The notes under the pieces were generated by a model. The model was not told the DNA's origin. It searched no databases and saw nothing but the letters and a program-made list of their open reading frames with translations. A stretch of 41,504 nucleotides of DNA, taken from positions 1-41,504 of the forward strand of contig CAZOWW010000036.1 of the NCBI GenBank assembly GCA_964583765.1, given 5' to 3'. How positions within the stretch are numbered: the first letter of the stretch is position 1; every line of letters starts with the position of its first letter. Origin of the DNA: CAZOWW01 sp964583765. Its GTDB lineage: Bacteria; Actinomycetota; Actinomycetes; Actinomycetales; Kineosporiaceae. The position numbers were made by a program, and so were the translations under genes. This document shows positions 31,638 to 40,201 of this stretch, one piece after another.

Positions 31638-32726
31638 CTAGAGGAGCGGTCTGCCTTCGCCGGCTTGTGTCGCCGCAGCGTAGTCGCGCAGATACGCCCG
31701 CGCCGTGTCGGGGCACATGCCCCGCAACTGGGCACTCGCCTGCAGGCTCGCCGGAAGAGCGGTGCGGGGTACCGGACGGAAGCCGAACGGGTCGAAGAAC
31801 CCGTCCGCGGTGGTCGTGAGCAGGGCCACCGTGGCGGGAGTGCCCGCGTCGAGGTCCGCGCAGGTCAGCGCGCCCCGGACGAGGGAGCTCCCGAGCCCCC
31901 GGGAGCGGTTGCCGGGAGCCACGGCCAGGCTCCGCAGCAGGTACACCGGCGATCGGCCTGCCGCCTCGTAGCGTTCCATCGCCACCGTGCCCGCGACATC
32001 CACGTTGGTGCCGTCCCGGTCGGCCACCCACACCCGCCATGCGGTGTCGAGGCCACCAGTGGGCAGCGCGGCCCCGTTGAGCAGTCCGCGGACGGCGTCG
32101 TGGTCGCTACGCCCGCCCGCGCCGGCCCCCGGCATCGCCAACCGGATCAGCGGCGGGTCCCCTTCCGGGATCGGGCTCCGGCGCTCCATGAGCACCACGT
32201 CCTGCCAGCGTCCGCCTCGCCGGCCGACCCGGTCGAGCACCCCCACCCGGCGGAAGCCGCAGGCCTCGTGCAGGGCCAGGCCGCCCTGGTTGGTCGGGAA
32301 CACGGCGGCCCGGATGCTCCAGACGCCGCACGCCTCGGCCAGGCGGATGAAGGAGTCCAGGAGCACCCGTCCCGCGCCTCGGCCTCGTGCCTGCTCGGCG
32401 ATGTAGATCGAGTTCTCGACGACGCCCGTGTAGGTCCGCCGGGAGCTGACCGGCGTCGCTCCGGCCCACCCGATGACCTCGTCGGTGCGACGGTCCGTGG
32501 CGACCAGGAGCAGGTACGGGATCCGGGTCGTGGCGAAGCGGGCCCAGCCGGGAACGTAGACCTCGAAGGAGGCGTTGCCTGTGGCCAGGCCCTGCTCGTA
32601 GATGCGGGCGACCGCGGCCCAGTCGGCCGGACGGAGCCCCCGGACCCGCACTGGAATCGCCGTACCGCATGCCCGGTCCCCGGCCGTCCCGACGGGAGCG
32701 GGCACGCGCTCACCCTGGTCAGCCAC
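31638..32726 (-). CDS. tandem GNAT acetyltransferase: PAT/ArsN1-like half fused to ArsN2-like half
   Basis: A 362-residue protein with two acetyl-CoA-dependent domains. Half one (~27-190) has the phosphinothricin/arsinothricin acetyltransferase pattern: VRGLRPADWAAVARIYEQGL, GWAGATPVSSRRTYTGVVEN, acetyl-CoA loop ARGRGAG, then LHEACGFRRVG and GRWQDVVLMERR. Half two (~210-355) matches ArsN2: LLNGAALPTGGL, LLRSLAVAPGNRSRGLGSSL (loop RSRGLG), and the typical LLTTTADGFFDPFGFRPVPR with SLQASAQLRGMCPDTA. GTG at 32726 has GGGAGGAT upstream. It is divergent from an EamA exporter with a 174-bp gap. No ars genes are in the window. Likely role: N-acetylation of a toxic amino-acid analogue; substrate unproven. 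Confidence 0.85.
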   Translation of the reverse strand: MADQGERVPAPVGTAGDRACGTAIPVRVRGLRPADWAAVARIYEQGLATGNASFEVYVPGWARFATTRIPYLLLVATDRRTDEVIGWAGATPVSSRRTYTGVVENSIYIAEQARGRGAGRVLLDSFIRLAEACGVWSIRAAVFPTNQGGLALHEACGFRRVGVLDRVGRRGGRWQDVVLMERRSPIPEGDPPLIRLAMPGAGAGGRSDHDAVRGLLNGAALPTGGLDTAWRVWVADRDGTNVDVAGTVAMERYEAAGRSPVYLLRSLAVAPGNRSRGLGSSLVRGALTCADLDAGTPATVALLTTTADGFFDPFGFRPVPRTALPASLQASAQLRGMCPDTARAYLRDYAAATQAGEGRPLL

Positions 32727-32900
32727 GGGATCATCCTCCCGGTTCGGACGGCTGCAGGACAACCACGCACGTCGGGTACCCCCATGGGAAGGGGCGATCC
32801 CAGTACGCCGATATCTCGGGGCGCAGGCGGCAGGGCCCGGCCTAGGCTGACCGCGGACCGGCAACACCGCGGCCGCGGTCGGGGTCCTGCGGAGGTGGCG

Positions 32901-33986
32901 ATGTCCAGGCGCGGCTGGCTGCTGTTCTGTGCGCTCGCGGTGATCTGGGGCGTGCCGTACCTGCTCATCCGGCTCGCGGTCGAGCACCTGTCCCCGGCCG
33001 CCGTGGTGTGTTCCCGGTGCGCGATCGGCGCCGTGCTGCTGCTCCCCTTCGCGCTGTCCCGGAAGGCACTGCGCCCGGCCCTGGTCCGGATGGGATGGGT
33101 GGCCCTGTTCGCGGTGATCGAGATCGCGATGCCCTTCGGCATGCTCAGCACGGCCGAGAAACGCCTGCCCAGCTCGCTCACCGGGCTGCTGATCGCGGCC
33201 GTCCCGTTGCAGGCCGCCGTGCTGGGGCGCTGGTTCGGACCACGGGACCCGTTGGACCTACGCCGCTGGGCCGGGCTGCTGCTCGGCGTGACGGGCGTGG
33301 GGGCCCTGGTCGTCGGTGCGGGCAACCAGGCCGACGGCGGCGGTCACGGAGGCTTCCTCGGTCTGGCCGGACTGGGCCTCTCGGGCTGGTTCGCGGTGGG
33401 CGCGGTACTGCTGGCGGCCTTCGGGTACGCCGTGGGTCCACTGATCATCTCGTCGCGCCTGGCGGACGTGCCGAGTATCGGCGTCTCCACGCTCGCCCTC
33501 GCCCTCACCTCGGCCTGTTACGCCCCGTTCGTGCTCCTCGGGTACGGCGGACGGGCCGGCACGGAGCTCTCGGGTTCCGGGGGCGGGGCGGTCGGCCCGC
33601 ACCACAGCTCGCTCGTGTCCTGGCTCGCCGTGCTGGGGCTGGGGGTCTTCTGCAGTTCGGTGGCGTTCCTGCTGATGTTCGCCCTCGTGGCGGAGGTGGG
33701 CCCGTCCCGGATGACGCTGATCACCTACGTGAACCCGGCGGTGGCCGTGGTGCTGGGAGTGCTCGTGCTGGACGAGCCCGTCACCGCCGGGCTGTTGATC
33801 GGGTTCCCGCTGATCCTGCTGGGGTGCTGGGGAGCCACCCGTCCGACGCAACGACGTCCCGGACGAGAGATGCGGCAGGGGCGGCGGCGTCCCCTGGGAG
33901 GGCACGGTCACCAGGGTGGCGATGCGGAAGGACCGGTCGCGGCCTGCGCGGGGTCGGATGTGCTGGGCGGCCGGTCTCGCCATTGA
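32901..33986 (+). CDS. EamA/DMT-family transporter
   Basis: A 361-residue membrane protein with ten helices in two EamA repeats. The first begins ALAVIWGVPYLLIRLAVEHL with SPAAVVCSRCAIGA and MLSTAEKRLPSSLTGLLIAA. The second ends RMTLITYVNPAVAVVLGVLVLDEPVTAGLLIG, the classic EamA closing motif. The last ~50 residues are a hydrophilic Gly/Arg tail. ATG at 32901 has GGAGG at 32891-32895. TAGGCT at 32843-32848 may be its -10. These proteins export metabolites such as amino acids; the link with the divergent acetyltransferase is positional only. Confidence 0.92.
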   Translation: MSRRGWLLFCALAVIWGVPYLLIRLAVEHLSPAAVVCSRCAIGAVLLLPFALSRKALRPALVRMGWVALFAVIEIAMPFGMLSTAEKRLPSSLTGLLIAAVPLQAAVLGRWFGPRDPLDLRRWAGLLLGVTGVGALVVGAGNQADGGGHGGFLGLAGLGLSGWFAVGAVLLAAFGYAVGPLIISSRLADVPSIGVSTLALALTSACYAPFVLLGYGGRAGTELSGSGGGAVGPHHSSLVSWLAVLGLGVFCSSVAFLLMFALVAEVGPSRMTLITYVNPAVAVVLGVLVLDEPVTAGLLIGFPLILLGCWGATRPTQRRPGREMRQGRRRPLGGHGHQGGDAEGPVAACAGSDVLGGRSRH

Positions 33987-34066
33987 GAGCCGGCCGCACG
34001 GATCAGCGCTGACCCGTTCGTGACGTCGGCGCCCGTCGCGGAACCTGGAGTCCCTCCGGCGGAGAA

Positions 34067-34105
34067 TCACCCGAACGGACCAACTTCGGTACTCCGTTCG
34101 AGTGA
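34067..34105. terminator. long inverted repeat, probable bidirectional terminator
   Basis: CGAACGGA (34072-34079) pairs with TCCGTTCG (34093-34100). Flanking TCAC/GTGA extends the arms to 13 bases with a single mismatch, around a 13-base loop. It lies between the convergent EamA and YibE/F genes. The rest of the 220-bp gap shows nothing else. Confidence 0.6.
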
Positions 34106-34206
34106 CCCCGGGAGGGTGACCCGGTGACGTTCCGTCGCCGTGGTTCACGCCCGGTCCGGTCGCGGGCACGAGACCTCCGTGGGACGTCGTCGCACCCGTG
34201 GCGGGC

Positions 34207-35802
34207 TCAGGGGCGCAGGGCCACCTGGGGGAGGGTGATCGCGCCGGCCGTCATCACCGCGGAGGCGGGGGCGACGGTACGCAGGCCCGGCACGCACAAC
34301 GCGGCGAGCGCGGTCGTGGCCGGCATCGCGACCAGCAGGCCGCAGGCCACGGCAGCCACTCGGACGAGTTCCACGGCGACCGTGGCGCTGGTCAGGGTTT
34401 CCGTGACGAAGGGGCGGTCGAGGTCCGACAGGACCAGCAGGGGCAGGGCCACGGCTGCCGCGGCGAAGGCGACCGTGTGCAGCACCGAGGTCAGGTGCCC
34501 GGCCCCGGACCGCATGCCGGTACGGAACAGGGCGCGGAAGCTGTCCCCGCCCTCCGCCGGGACCGCTGTCCAGACCGCGGCGGCCTGGGCCAGGGCGAGA
34601 TCCAGCACGGCGCCGACACCGGCGAGGACCAGTCCGGCCAGCACCGCGCCGTGCAGGTCGAGTCCGCCGGGCAGCAGGGAGAGGCCGTGGCGGGTGGGAA
34701 GCCCGTCCGCGGTCGTGGGCACGGTCGCGGACAGGTGCGCCGCCGAGGAGCCCCACCAGGCCAGGACCGCTGCCGTGGACAGGCCCGCGCTCGCGCCAAT
34801 CACCGCGACGCCCGTGCGGGCGATCGGTCCGTGGCCGAGGAACCCGACCGCCATCAGCGTGAGGAGCCCCGAGGTGAGGGAGACCGCGAGCGGGCTCTCC
34901 CCACGGGCGAGGGCCGGTGCCACGAACCAGACGAGCATGCCGATCCCTGCGGCCAGCCCGGCGAGGGTCGTGAGTCCGCGCAGCCGGGCCACCACCAGGA
35001 GCGCGAGGAGGAACCCGCAGCCGAGAAGGGTCATCGGCAGTCCGCGTGGCTGGTCCGTCCAGTCGTAGCCCAGCACGGGGGCCGCACCGGCCGTCGCGGC
35101 CGCACGCCACACCGGAGTCACCACGAGGTGCTGGCCGGGACGCAGGGCAACGGCTCCGGTGACCTCCGGTGCCGCGGCGCTCACCTCGGTTCCTGCCTGG
35201 GGGCCGGAGAGAAGTCGTACCCGCACCGTGCGGCAGGCCGCTCCCTCTCCGGTGGTCGTGTTCGCTGCGGTGCAGGAGGGTGCAGGGGCGGCCACGACCG
35301 AGGCGCTCTGCCGACCCGCCGCGAGCACCTGGGCGTCCGACCGGGTATCGGTGACCGGGGTCGTCGCCCCGATCGTGCTCGGGGCCGGAGTGCGGGGGCC
35401 GAGGGCGGGAGCGGTGCTCCCCGCCGCGCCGGTCCAGGGACCCGTCGTGCCCGTCGAGGGCGCAGGAACACCTGAGGATCCGATACCCGTGGTGGACGGT
35501 GCGAGCCCGGTGAACTCCCCGAGCGTGCGCGCGTGGTGGGAGGGCCACAGGCTCCAGGCCTGGGCGGCGGTGCCTCCGCTGAGCGCGGCGATCGTGATCC
35601 AGAGCAGGAGCGCGGTGAGGCGTCGACGGGTGGCGCCCGGGGCAGGATCCTGCTGATCGCCCAGAGCCCAGATCTCGAAGGCCGCGTCGTCGGCGACCTC
35701 CTGCCGAGGGAGGTCGATCGTCCGGGTGGCACTGGCCCCGAGCCCCCGGGCGGGGGTCTGCGTGCGAGGGGCGACGTGCTGCCCGCGATCGGTTCTCCTC
35801 AT
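34207..35802 (-). CDS. YibE/F family membrane protein with long extracytoplasmic insert
   Basis: A 531-residue protein. A cytosolic N-terminus (~65) leads into one helix (LLLWITIAALSGGTAAQAWSLW). An outside Ser/Thr/Pro/Gly-rich region of ~170 residues with two Cys follows. Then come seven to eight helices with YibE/F marks: LLALLVVARLRGLTTLAGLA, GLVLAGVGAVLDLALAQAAAV (the G-x-x-x-D motif) and FRTGMRSGAGHLTSVLHTVAFA. Family function is not established; transport has been suggested. ATG at 35802 has only a short GGCAG before it. The upstream region holds 20-bp repeats. Confidence 0.85.
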   Translation of the reverse strand: MRRTDRGQHVAPRTQTPARGLGASATRTIDLPRQEVADDAAFEIWALGDQQDPAPGATRRRLTALLLWITIAALSGGTAAQAWSLWPSHHARTLGEFTGLAPSTTGIGSSGVPAPSTGTTGPWTGAAGSTAPALGPRTPAPSTIGATTPVTDTRSDAQVLAAGRQSASVVAAPAPSCTAANTTTGEGAACRTVRVRLLSGPQAGTEVSAAAPEVTGAVALRPGQHLVVTPVWRAAATAGAAPVLGYDWTDQPRGLPMTLLGCGFLLALLVVARLRGLTTLAGLAAGIGMLVWFVAPALARGESPLAVSLTSGLLTLMAVGFLGHGPIARTGVAVIGASAGLSTAAVLAWWGSSAAHLSATVPTTADGLPTRHGLSLLPGGLDLHGAVLAGLVLAGVGAVLDLALAQAAAVWTAVPAEGGDSFRALFRTGMRSGAGHLTSVLHTVAFAAAAVALPLLVLSDLDRPFVTETLTSATVAVELVRVAAVACGLLVAMPATTALAALCVPGLRTVAPASAVMTAGAITLPQVALRP

Positions 35803-35855
35803 CTGCCGCGACTCCGCTCTCGTGGATGGTGTGGTGACGGGAGGGACTTCGCTCC

Positions 35856-35937
35856 CGAAGCGCTCGGTGGCCTCCCGAACCGGTCGGTGACTTCACGAAC
35901 CGGTCAGTGAACGACCGTAGGTGACTCTTCGGTGACC
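35856..35937 (-). promoter_or_regulatory. 20-bp-period repeats and PHO-box-like doublet upstream of yibE/F
   Basis: CGAACCGGTCGGTGA (35876-35890) and CGAACCGGTCAGTGA (35896-35910) are 20 bp apart; a weaker copy CGAAGCGCTCGGTGG starts at 35856, also 20 bp away. On the minus strand GGTCACC (35931-35937) and AGTCACC (35920-35926) are 11 nt apart, as in Streptomyces PhoP direct-repeat units. Regulator identity is inference. 35938-36146 holds a second GC-rich near-duplicate (GGACGGCCGGGGGTGGCCGGCGA-like words at about 36036 and 36075) and no gene. Confidence 0.45.
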
Positions 35938-36146
35938 TCTCGTGAGGCACGCGGAAAGTAGTCGTCCCGTGACCACAAGTACACACGACTGGCGGATGTA
36001 CTCATCTCCACCCAGGACCCCCGGGCGCCTGCGGACGGCCGGGGGTGGCCGGCGAGTGCGGACGGCGATCGCGCACGGCCGGGGGGTGGCCGGCGATTCG
36101 GTGCCCGGGGAGGTACTCCGCTCGGTGTCCGGGGAGATGGTCCGAG

Positions 36147-37199
36147 TCAGTACCCGCGGAAGTGGTCCGAGCCGGAGTCGGGCCCGCGCCGGGGCAGCCA
36201 CCGGGTGCGGCGTCGGAGTTCGCCACCCTGCGGCACCAGCAGGAAACCGGTGAGGAGGTAGAAGGACAGCACCCCGCCGCCGACCGCGGCCACCGCGCCC
36301 GCAGCAGGGGCCTGCACCGCGTTGCCGGTGGAGGTGGTGAGCACGACGTCCAGCGGCGTGCTGAGCGTGCGGTCACGGCAGCTGGCCACGACGTGGTGGC
36401 GACCGATGCGCTGCGGCGCACGCATGCGCGCGGTGAACTCCCCGGCTCCGTCCGCCTCGAGGACCACGACCCGGTCGCTGTCGATGACGACCCGGACCGG
36501 TGCGTGCGGGGAGCAGCCACGTCCGCGCACGGTCACGGACCCGTCGGGGGCGGCGGACGGTTTGTCGAGCGCGAGGGGAGGCGCGCTGGTGGTGGTCGTG
36601 GCCGGCGGCGCGCTCGTGGTCGCGGTCGTGGGTGGGGGCGGTGCACCCGCACTCGTCGTGGTGGGGGCGCTGGTGGTGGTCGTTGCCCGGAGGGTCGTCG
36701 TGGTCGTGCGGCGTCGGGTGGTGCGGGTGGTGGACGTCGTCGCGGTGGTCGTCGCGCGGGTGGTCGCCGCGCTCGTGGTGCGGGCCGTCGTGGTGCGTGA
36801 GGCCGAGGTGGTCGTCGTGGGGGCCGCGACGACCGTCACGTTCACGTTGGCGAACGAGTCGAGGTACCCCGTGGCGGTCAGCTTGTAGGCGAAGCTGTCG
36901 GAACCGGTGAACCCGGCGACGGGGGTGTAGGTGTACTCGCCGAAGGCGTCGCCGGCGCTGACGGATCCGTTCATCGGGTAGTCGTCGATACCCACGGTCT
37001 GGTTGTGCTCGCTGGGGAGCACGTCGTTGTCCAGCACGTTGAGCGTGACGGACGAGCCCGCGACGACCTGGACCGAGTCGTCCACCGCGGTCAGGGTCTC
37101 GCTGACCGCCTGCGCCGTCGTGAGCGTGCCGACCGCCCCGGAGACTGTCACGGACGACATCACGAACAGGACCGCGCACAGCCTGCGAACTGGCCTCAT
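36147..37199 (-). CDS. secreted surface protein with Big-type domain, Thr-rich stalk and C-terminal anchor helix
   Basis: A 350-residue exported protein. The signal peptide ends near AQAVSET (~32). A bacterial Ig-like/cadherin-like domain (~35-128) carries VDDSVQVVAGSSVTLNVLDN and YTYTPVAGFTGSDSFAYKLT. A Thr-rich stalk (~130-215) follows, made of TTT/TTSA runs. A second beta-rich domain (~215-300) has two Cys (GRGCSPHAP, VASCRDR). A terminal hydrophobic helix (AVAAVGGGVLSFYLLTGFLL) precedes a basic tail, so it is anchored without an LPXTG motif. ATG at 37199 has GGAGGGGAAGG upstream. It is divergent from the glycosidase gene; joint use at the cell surface is plausible. Confidence 0.82.
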   Translation of the reverse strand: MRPVRRLCAVLFVMSSVTVSGAVGTLTTAQAVSETLTAVDDSVQVVAGSSVTLNVLDNDVLPSEHNQTVGIDDYPMNGSVSAGDAFGEYTYTPVAGFTGSDSFAYKLTATGYLDSFANVNVTVVAAPTTTTSASRTTTARTTSAATTRATTTATTSTTRTTRRRTTTTTLRATTTTSAPTTTSAGAPPPPTTATTSAPPATTTTSAPPLALDKPSAAPDGSVTVRGRGCSPHAPVRVVIDSDRVVVLEADGAGEFTARMRAPQRIGRHHVVASCRDRTLSTPLDVVLTTSTGNAVQAPAAGAVAAVGGGVLSFYLLTGFLLVPQGGELRRRTRWLPRRGPDSGSDHFRGY

Positions 37200-37400
37200 G
37201 GACCTTCCCCTCCCACGTTGCGCACACCCTGCTGGCGACCACGCCGCACGTCAAGGGCCGGACGGGCATCCGATCGTGCACCTCCGGAGGGCCAGAGCGT
37301 CGGATCTCCCGGTCGGCGTCGGATCCGTGCCTCCGGAATCGACGTCCCCACAGAATCGAAGCGCTCTCCGCACAAGCACAGGCACCACCGGTCACCGCCC

Positions 37401-37429
37401 TTGACAGGCATGGGGGGCATTTCCACACT
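37401..37429 (+). promoter_or_regulatory. -35/-10 promoter of the glycosidase gene
   Basis: TTGACA at 37401-37406 is a perfect -35; CACACT at 37424-37429 is a fair -10, with ideal 17-bp spacing. The leader to the ATG at 37472 is about 35 nt. The CCTCCGGA word is repeated twice upstream (near 37278 and 37329). Confidence 0.55.
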
Positions 37430-37471
37430 GTGGGCGCCCTCAATACCTCCCCTCGGATCGGAGAGTCCTGG

Positions 37472-39769
37472 ATGCGGACTCGAAAAGAGCGTGGCGCGGT
37501 CCTCGCCATTGCCGCCCTGATGACCTTCGCCCTCGTCGACGGCACCGCGGCCGCTCACGCCGACACCACCGCGCCGTCCGAGACGGCCGTGACGACGGAG
37601 TCGGCGACCTCCCCGGCCGACGCGGTCACGACGTCCCCCGATGTCGCCACCTCCACCACCGACCAGGCCACCACCGAGCCCGTCCCGACCACCGGGACGT
37701 CCTCCACGGCCGGCACCACCGAGGCCGTCACGACCAGTTCGACCTCGGCTGCGACGATCGCCCCGCCCCCCACCTCGGCCTCGACGTCCACCACGGCGCC
37801 GCGTCTGGCCACCACCGTCACGGTGAACACCCGCTCCGGTCTCGCCCGGGTGCCGTCCACCGCGCTGGGCATCAACGACGCGGTGTGGGACGCCCAGCTG
37901 GGTACCACTGACGTCTCGGATCTGCTGTCGGCCGCGGGCGTGCAGATGATCCGGTATCCCGGCGGGTCCTACAGCGACATTTACCACTGGAAGGACAACA
38001 CCGCCCCCGGCGGCTACGTGGCGCCGAACACCGATTTCGACACCTACATGGCGTCGGTGAAGCGGGTCGGGGCTCAGCCCATCATCATCGCCAACTACGG
38101 CACGGGCACTCCGGAGGAAGCGGCGGACTGGGTCCGGTACGCCAATGTGACCAAGGGTTATCGGGCCAAGTACTGGGAGATCGGCAACGAGCTCTACGGC
38201 AACGGCCACTACGGCAGCGGCTGGGAGTCCGACGATCACACGGACAAGAGCCCCACCGCCTACGCGAACGGCGTGGTGGCCTACGCCGACGCGATGAAGG
38301 CCGTCGACCCGACGGTCAAGATTGGCGCCGTGCTGACCACCCCGGCCAACTGGCCCGACGGACTCGTGGGCAGCGGCGACTCCGGCACCTGGAACAAGAC
38401 GGTGCTCTCCATCGCCGGACCGAAGATCGACTTCGTGATCCTGCACTGGTACCCGAGCAACACCAGCGCGGCGGACGTCCTCACCAAGCCCTCGCAGATC
38501 AACGACGCGATCTACCTCGTGCGCCAGCAGATCACCGACTACGTGGGTGCCGGGGCGGCGCGGATCGGCATCGCCCTCACCGAGACGAACACCATGATCG
38601 GCATGGACACCCAGCCGGGTGCCCTGTTCGCCGCGGACACCTACACCGGGATGTTGGAGAACGGTGTCTTCACGGTCGACTGGTGGGACCTGCACAACGG
38701 GCCCCAGACGGCGTCGACCATCGCCGGCTTCCCCGACTACGGCGACATGGGGGCGTTGTCCAGCGGCACCTGCGTCCAGGACACCGAGGTCTGCGAGCCC
38801 GCCATCAACACCCCGTTCCCGCCCTTCCACGCGATCCAGCTCCTGAGCCGGTTCGCGCGCACGGGTGACCAGCTCGTCCGCGCGGGCACCGACCAGTCGC
38901 TGGTCAGCGCACACGCCGCGCGCCGGGCCAACGGGGACCTCGCAGTGCTGCTCGTGAACAAGGACCCGGACCACAGTTACACCGCGCAGATCGATTACTC
39001 CGGGTTCCTGCCCGGCCTGGGCGCACCCACCGTGTACTCGTACACGAACGGGGGCACCTCGGTCACCCGCGCCGCGACGGGCACGGCGGGCCGACAGGTG
39101 CTGCCGCCCTACTCGCTGACCGCGATCGTCGTGCACCCGCTCGTGAACGTCCCCGGGGCCCCCTCGGCGCCCGGCCAGCCGGTTGCGAGCAAGGTCACGG
39201 ACGCGACGGCCACGCTCAGCTGGCCGGCCGCCAAACCCGGTCGCCTGCCGGTGGCCCGGTACGAGGTCTACCGCCAGGACGGCGTCACCAGCACCCTGGT
39301 GGGCCAGACCAAGGGCACCTCCCTGGCCCTCACCGGCCTGACCGCGGGTACCCGGTACACGTACACGGTGCTGGCCAAGGACGTCATCGGCCTGCCGTCG
39401 TGGTCGTCGCTGCCGGTGACGTTGCGGACCGGAGCGCCCGCGACGAGCACCTGTGCGGTGCACTACGCGGACACCAACGACTGGGGCAACGGGTTCGTGG
39501 GCAGCATCGACATCACGAACAACGGCACCGAGGCGATCGACGGCTGGACGCTCACCTTCGACTGGCCTGCCGGCCAGACCCTGGGGAGCGGTTGGAGCGG
39601 AAACTGGAGTCAGAGCGGTACCACGGTGAGTGTGACGAACAACGACTTCAACGGGACGCTGGCCGCGGCCGGTGGATCCACGAATGCCGGGTTCGTCGCG
39701 AGCTACGGAGCCCCCAACGTTCCGCCGGTCGCGTTCCGGCTGAACGGGGTGCTCTGCAGCGCATCCTAG
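37472..39769 (+). CDS. secreted clan-A glycoside hydrolase with FN3 and CBM2 modules
   Basis: A 765-residue exported enzyme. The signal peptide ends near AAAHA-DT (~30), followed by a Thr/Ser linker to ~115. The catalytic barrel (~120-555) resembles arabinofuranosidase-like GH51/GH39-type enzymes: VQMIRYPGGSYSDIYHWKD near the start, acid/base Glu240 in KYWEIGNELYG, and nucleophile Glu371 in IALTETNTMIG. An FN3 domain (~560-650) precedes a carbohydrate-binding CBM2 (~660-762) bounded by Cys in STCAVHY and GVLCSAS, with binding aromatics such as Trp in GWTLTFDW and WSGNWSQSG. Probable target: cellulose-associated plant polysaccharide; exact family and substrate need comparison. ATG at 37472 has GGAGAG upstream. 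Confidence 0.88.
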   Translation: MRTRKERGAVLAIAALMTFALVDGTAAAHADTTAPSETAVTTESATSPADAVTTSPDVATSTTDQATTEPVPTTGTSSTAGTTEAVTTSSTSAATIAPPPTSASTSTTAPRLATTVTVNTRSGLARVPSTALGINDAVWDAQLGTTDVSDLLSAAGVQMIRYPGGSYSDIYHWKDNTAPGGYVAPNTDFDTYMASVKRVGAQPIIIANYGTGTPEEAADWVRYANVTKGYRAKYWEIGNELYGNGHYGSGWESDDHTDKSPTAYANGVVAYADAMKAVDPTVKIGAVLTTPANWPDGLVGSGDSGTWNKTVLSIAGPKIDFVILHWYPSNTSAADVLTKPSQINDAIYLVRQQITDYVGAGAARIGIALTETNTMIGMDTQPGALFAADTYTGMLENGVFTVDWWDLHNGPQTASTIAGFPDYGDMGALSSGTCVQDTEVCEPAINTPFPPFHAIQLLSRFARTGDQLVRAGTDQSLVSAHAARRANGDLAVLLVNKDPDHSYTAQIDYSGFLPGLGAPTVYSYTNGGTSVTRAATGTAGRQVLPPYSLTAIVVHPLVNVPGAPSAPGQPVASKVTDATATLSWPAAKPGRLPVARYEVYRQDGVTSTLVGQTKGTSLALTGLTAGTRYTYTVLAKDVIGLPSWSSLPVTLRTGAPATSTCAVHYADTNDWGNGFVGSIDITNNGTEAIDGWTLTFDWPAGQTLGSGWSGNWSQSGTTVSVTNNDFNGTLAAAGGSTNAGFVASYGAPNVPPVAFRLNGVLCSAS

Positions 39770-39782
39770 GAAGTCGCAGGGA

Positions 39783-39810
39783 GGCGCCGCGCCCGATCGG
39801 GCGCGGCGCC
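39783..39810. terminator. perfect 28-bp palindrome after the glycosidase gene
   Basis: Two 14-base arms (GGCGCCGCGCCCGA and its exact complement) begin 13 bp after the stop codon. It is the same length and zero-spacer design as the palindrome at 2324-2351, but a different sequence. A factor-independent terminator without U-tract is likely. Confidence 0.7.
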
Positions 39811-40133
39811 GGTGGCGGGTCGACGCGGACGGACCAGGTGCGGCATTGACGCCGCAGGGTCAGGTCCCGCGTTCCCGCACCGGCCGGGATCGCCGAACGG
39901 TGGCCCAGGGAGTCCCCCACCGGGGACCGGGTGCCACGGGCGGCGGTCCCGGCGTTCTTTGTGCTCCGTCACATCGTGTTCCCAGACGGGGGTCCTAGCG
40001 TCGTACGTGCTGGCTTGGTTCTCTCCATCGCCGCGGGGTCCGCCATCTACACCGCACGGGCCCCAGCTACCCGTGGTCCGGGGGCGGAGCCCACGGCGGA
40101 ACCAGGTCCGGCTGCTCATCCCTGGGCAGGAGA
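39811..40133. other. intergenic stretch with no gene seen
   Basis: About 320 bp between two terminators of convergent genes. Short open frames here lack ribosome-binding sites and normal codon bias. No repeat or promoter stands out. Confidence 0.5.
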
Positions 40134-40165
40134 GCCCCCTCCGGCGTGGATCTGCCGGAGGGGGC
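40134..40165 (-). terminator. hairpin terminator of the gene at 40202-40972
   Basis: GCCCCCTCCGGC (40134-40145) pairs perfectly with GCCGGAGGGGGC (40154-40165) around an eight-base loop, 36 bp beyond the stop codon of the leftward gene. Confidence 0.75.
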
Positions 40166-40201
40166 CCTGTCCCGTTCGGGACCCGTGTCGTACGGGACCG
40201 G

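Noticed and set aside
34124..35068. 314-codon plus-strand open frame with GTG start near GGGAGG
   Set aside because: Antisense to the well-conserved YibE/F protein and composed of Ala/Thr/Arg without any domain.
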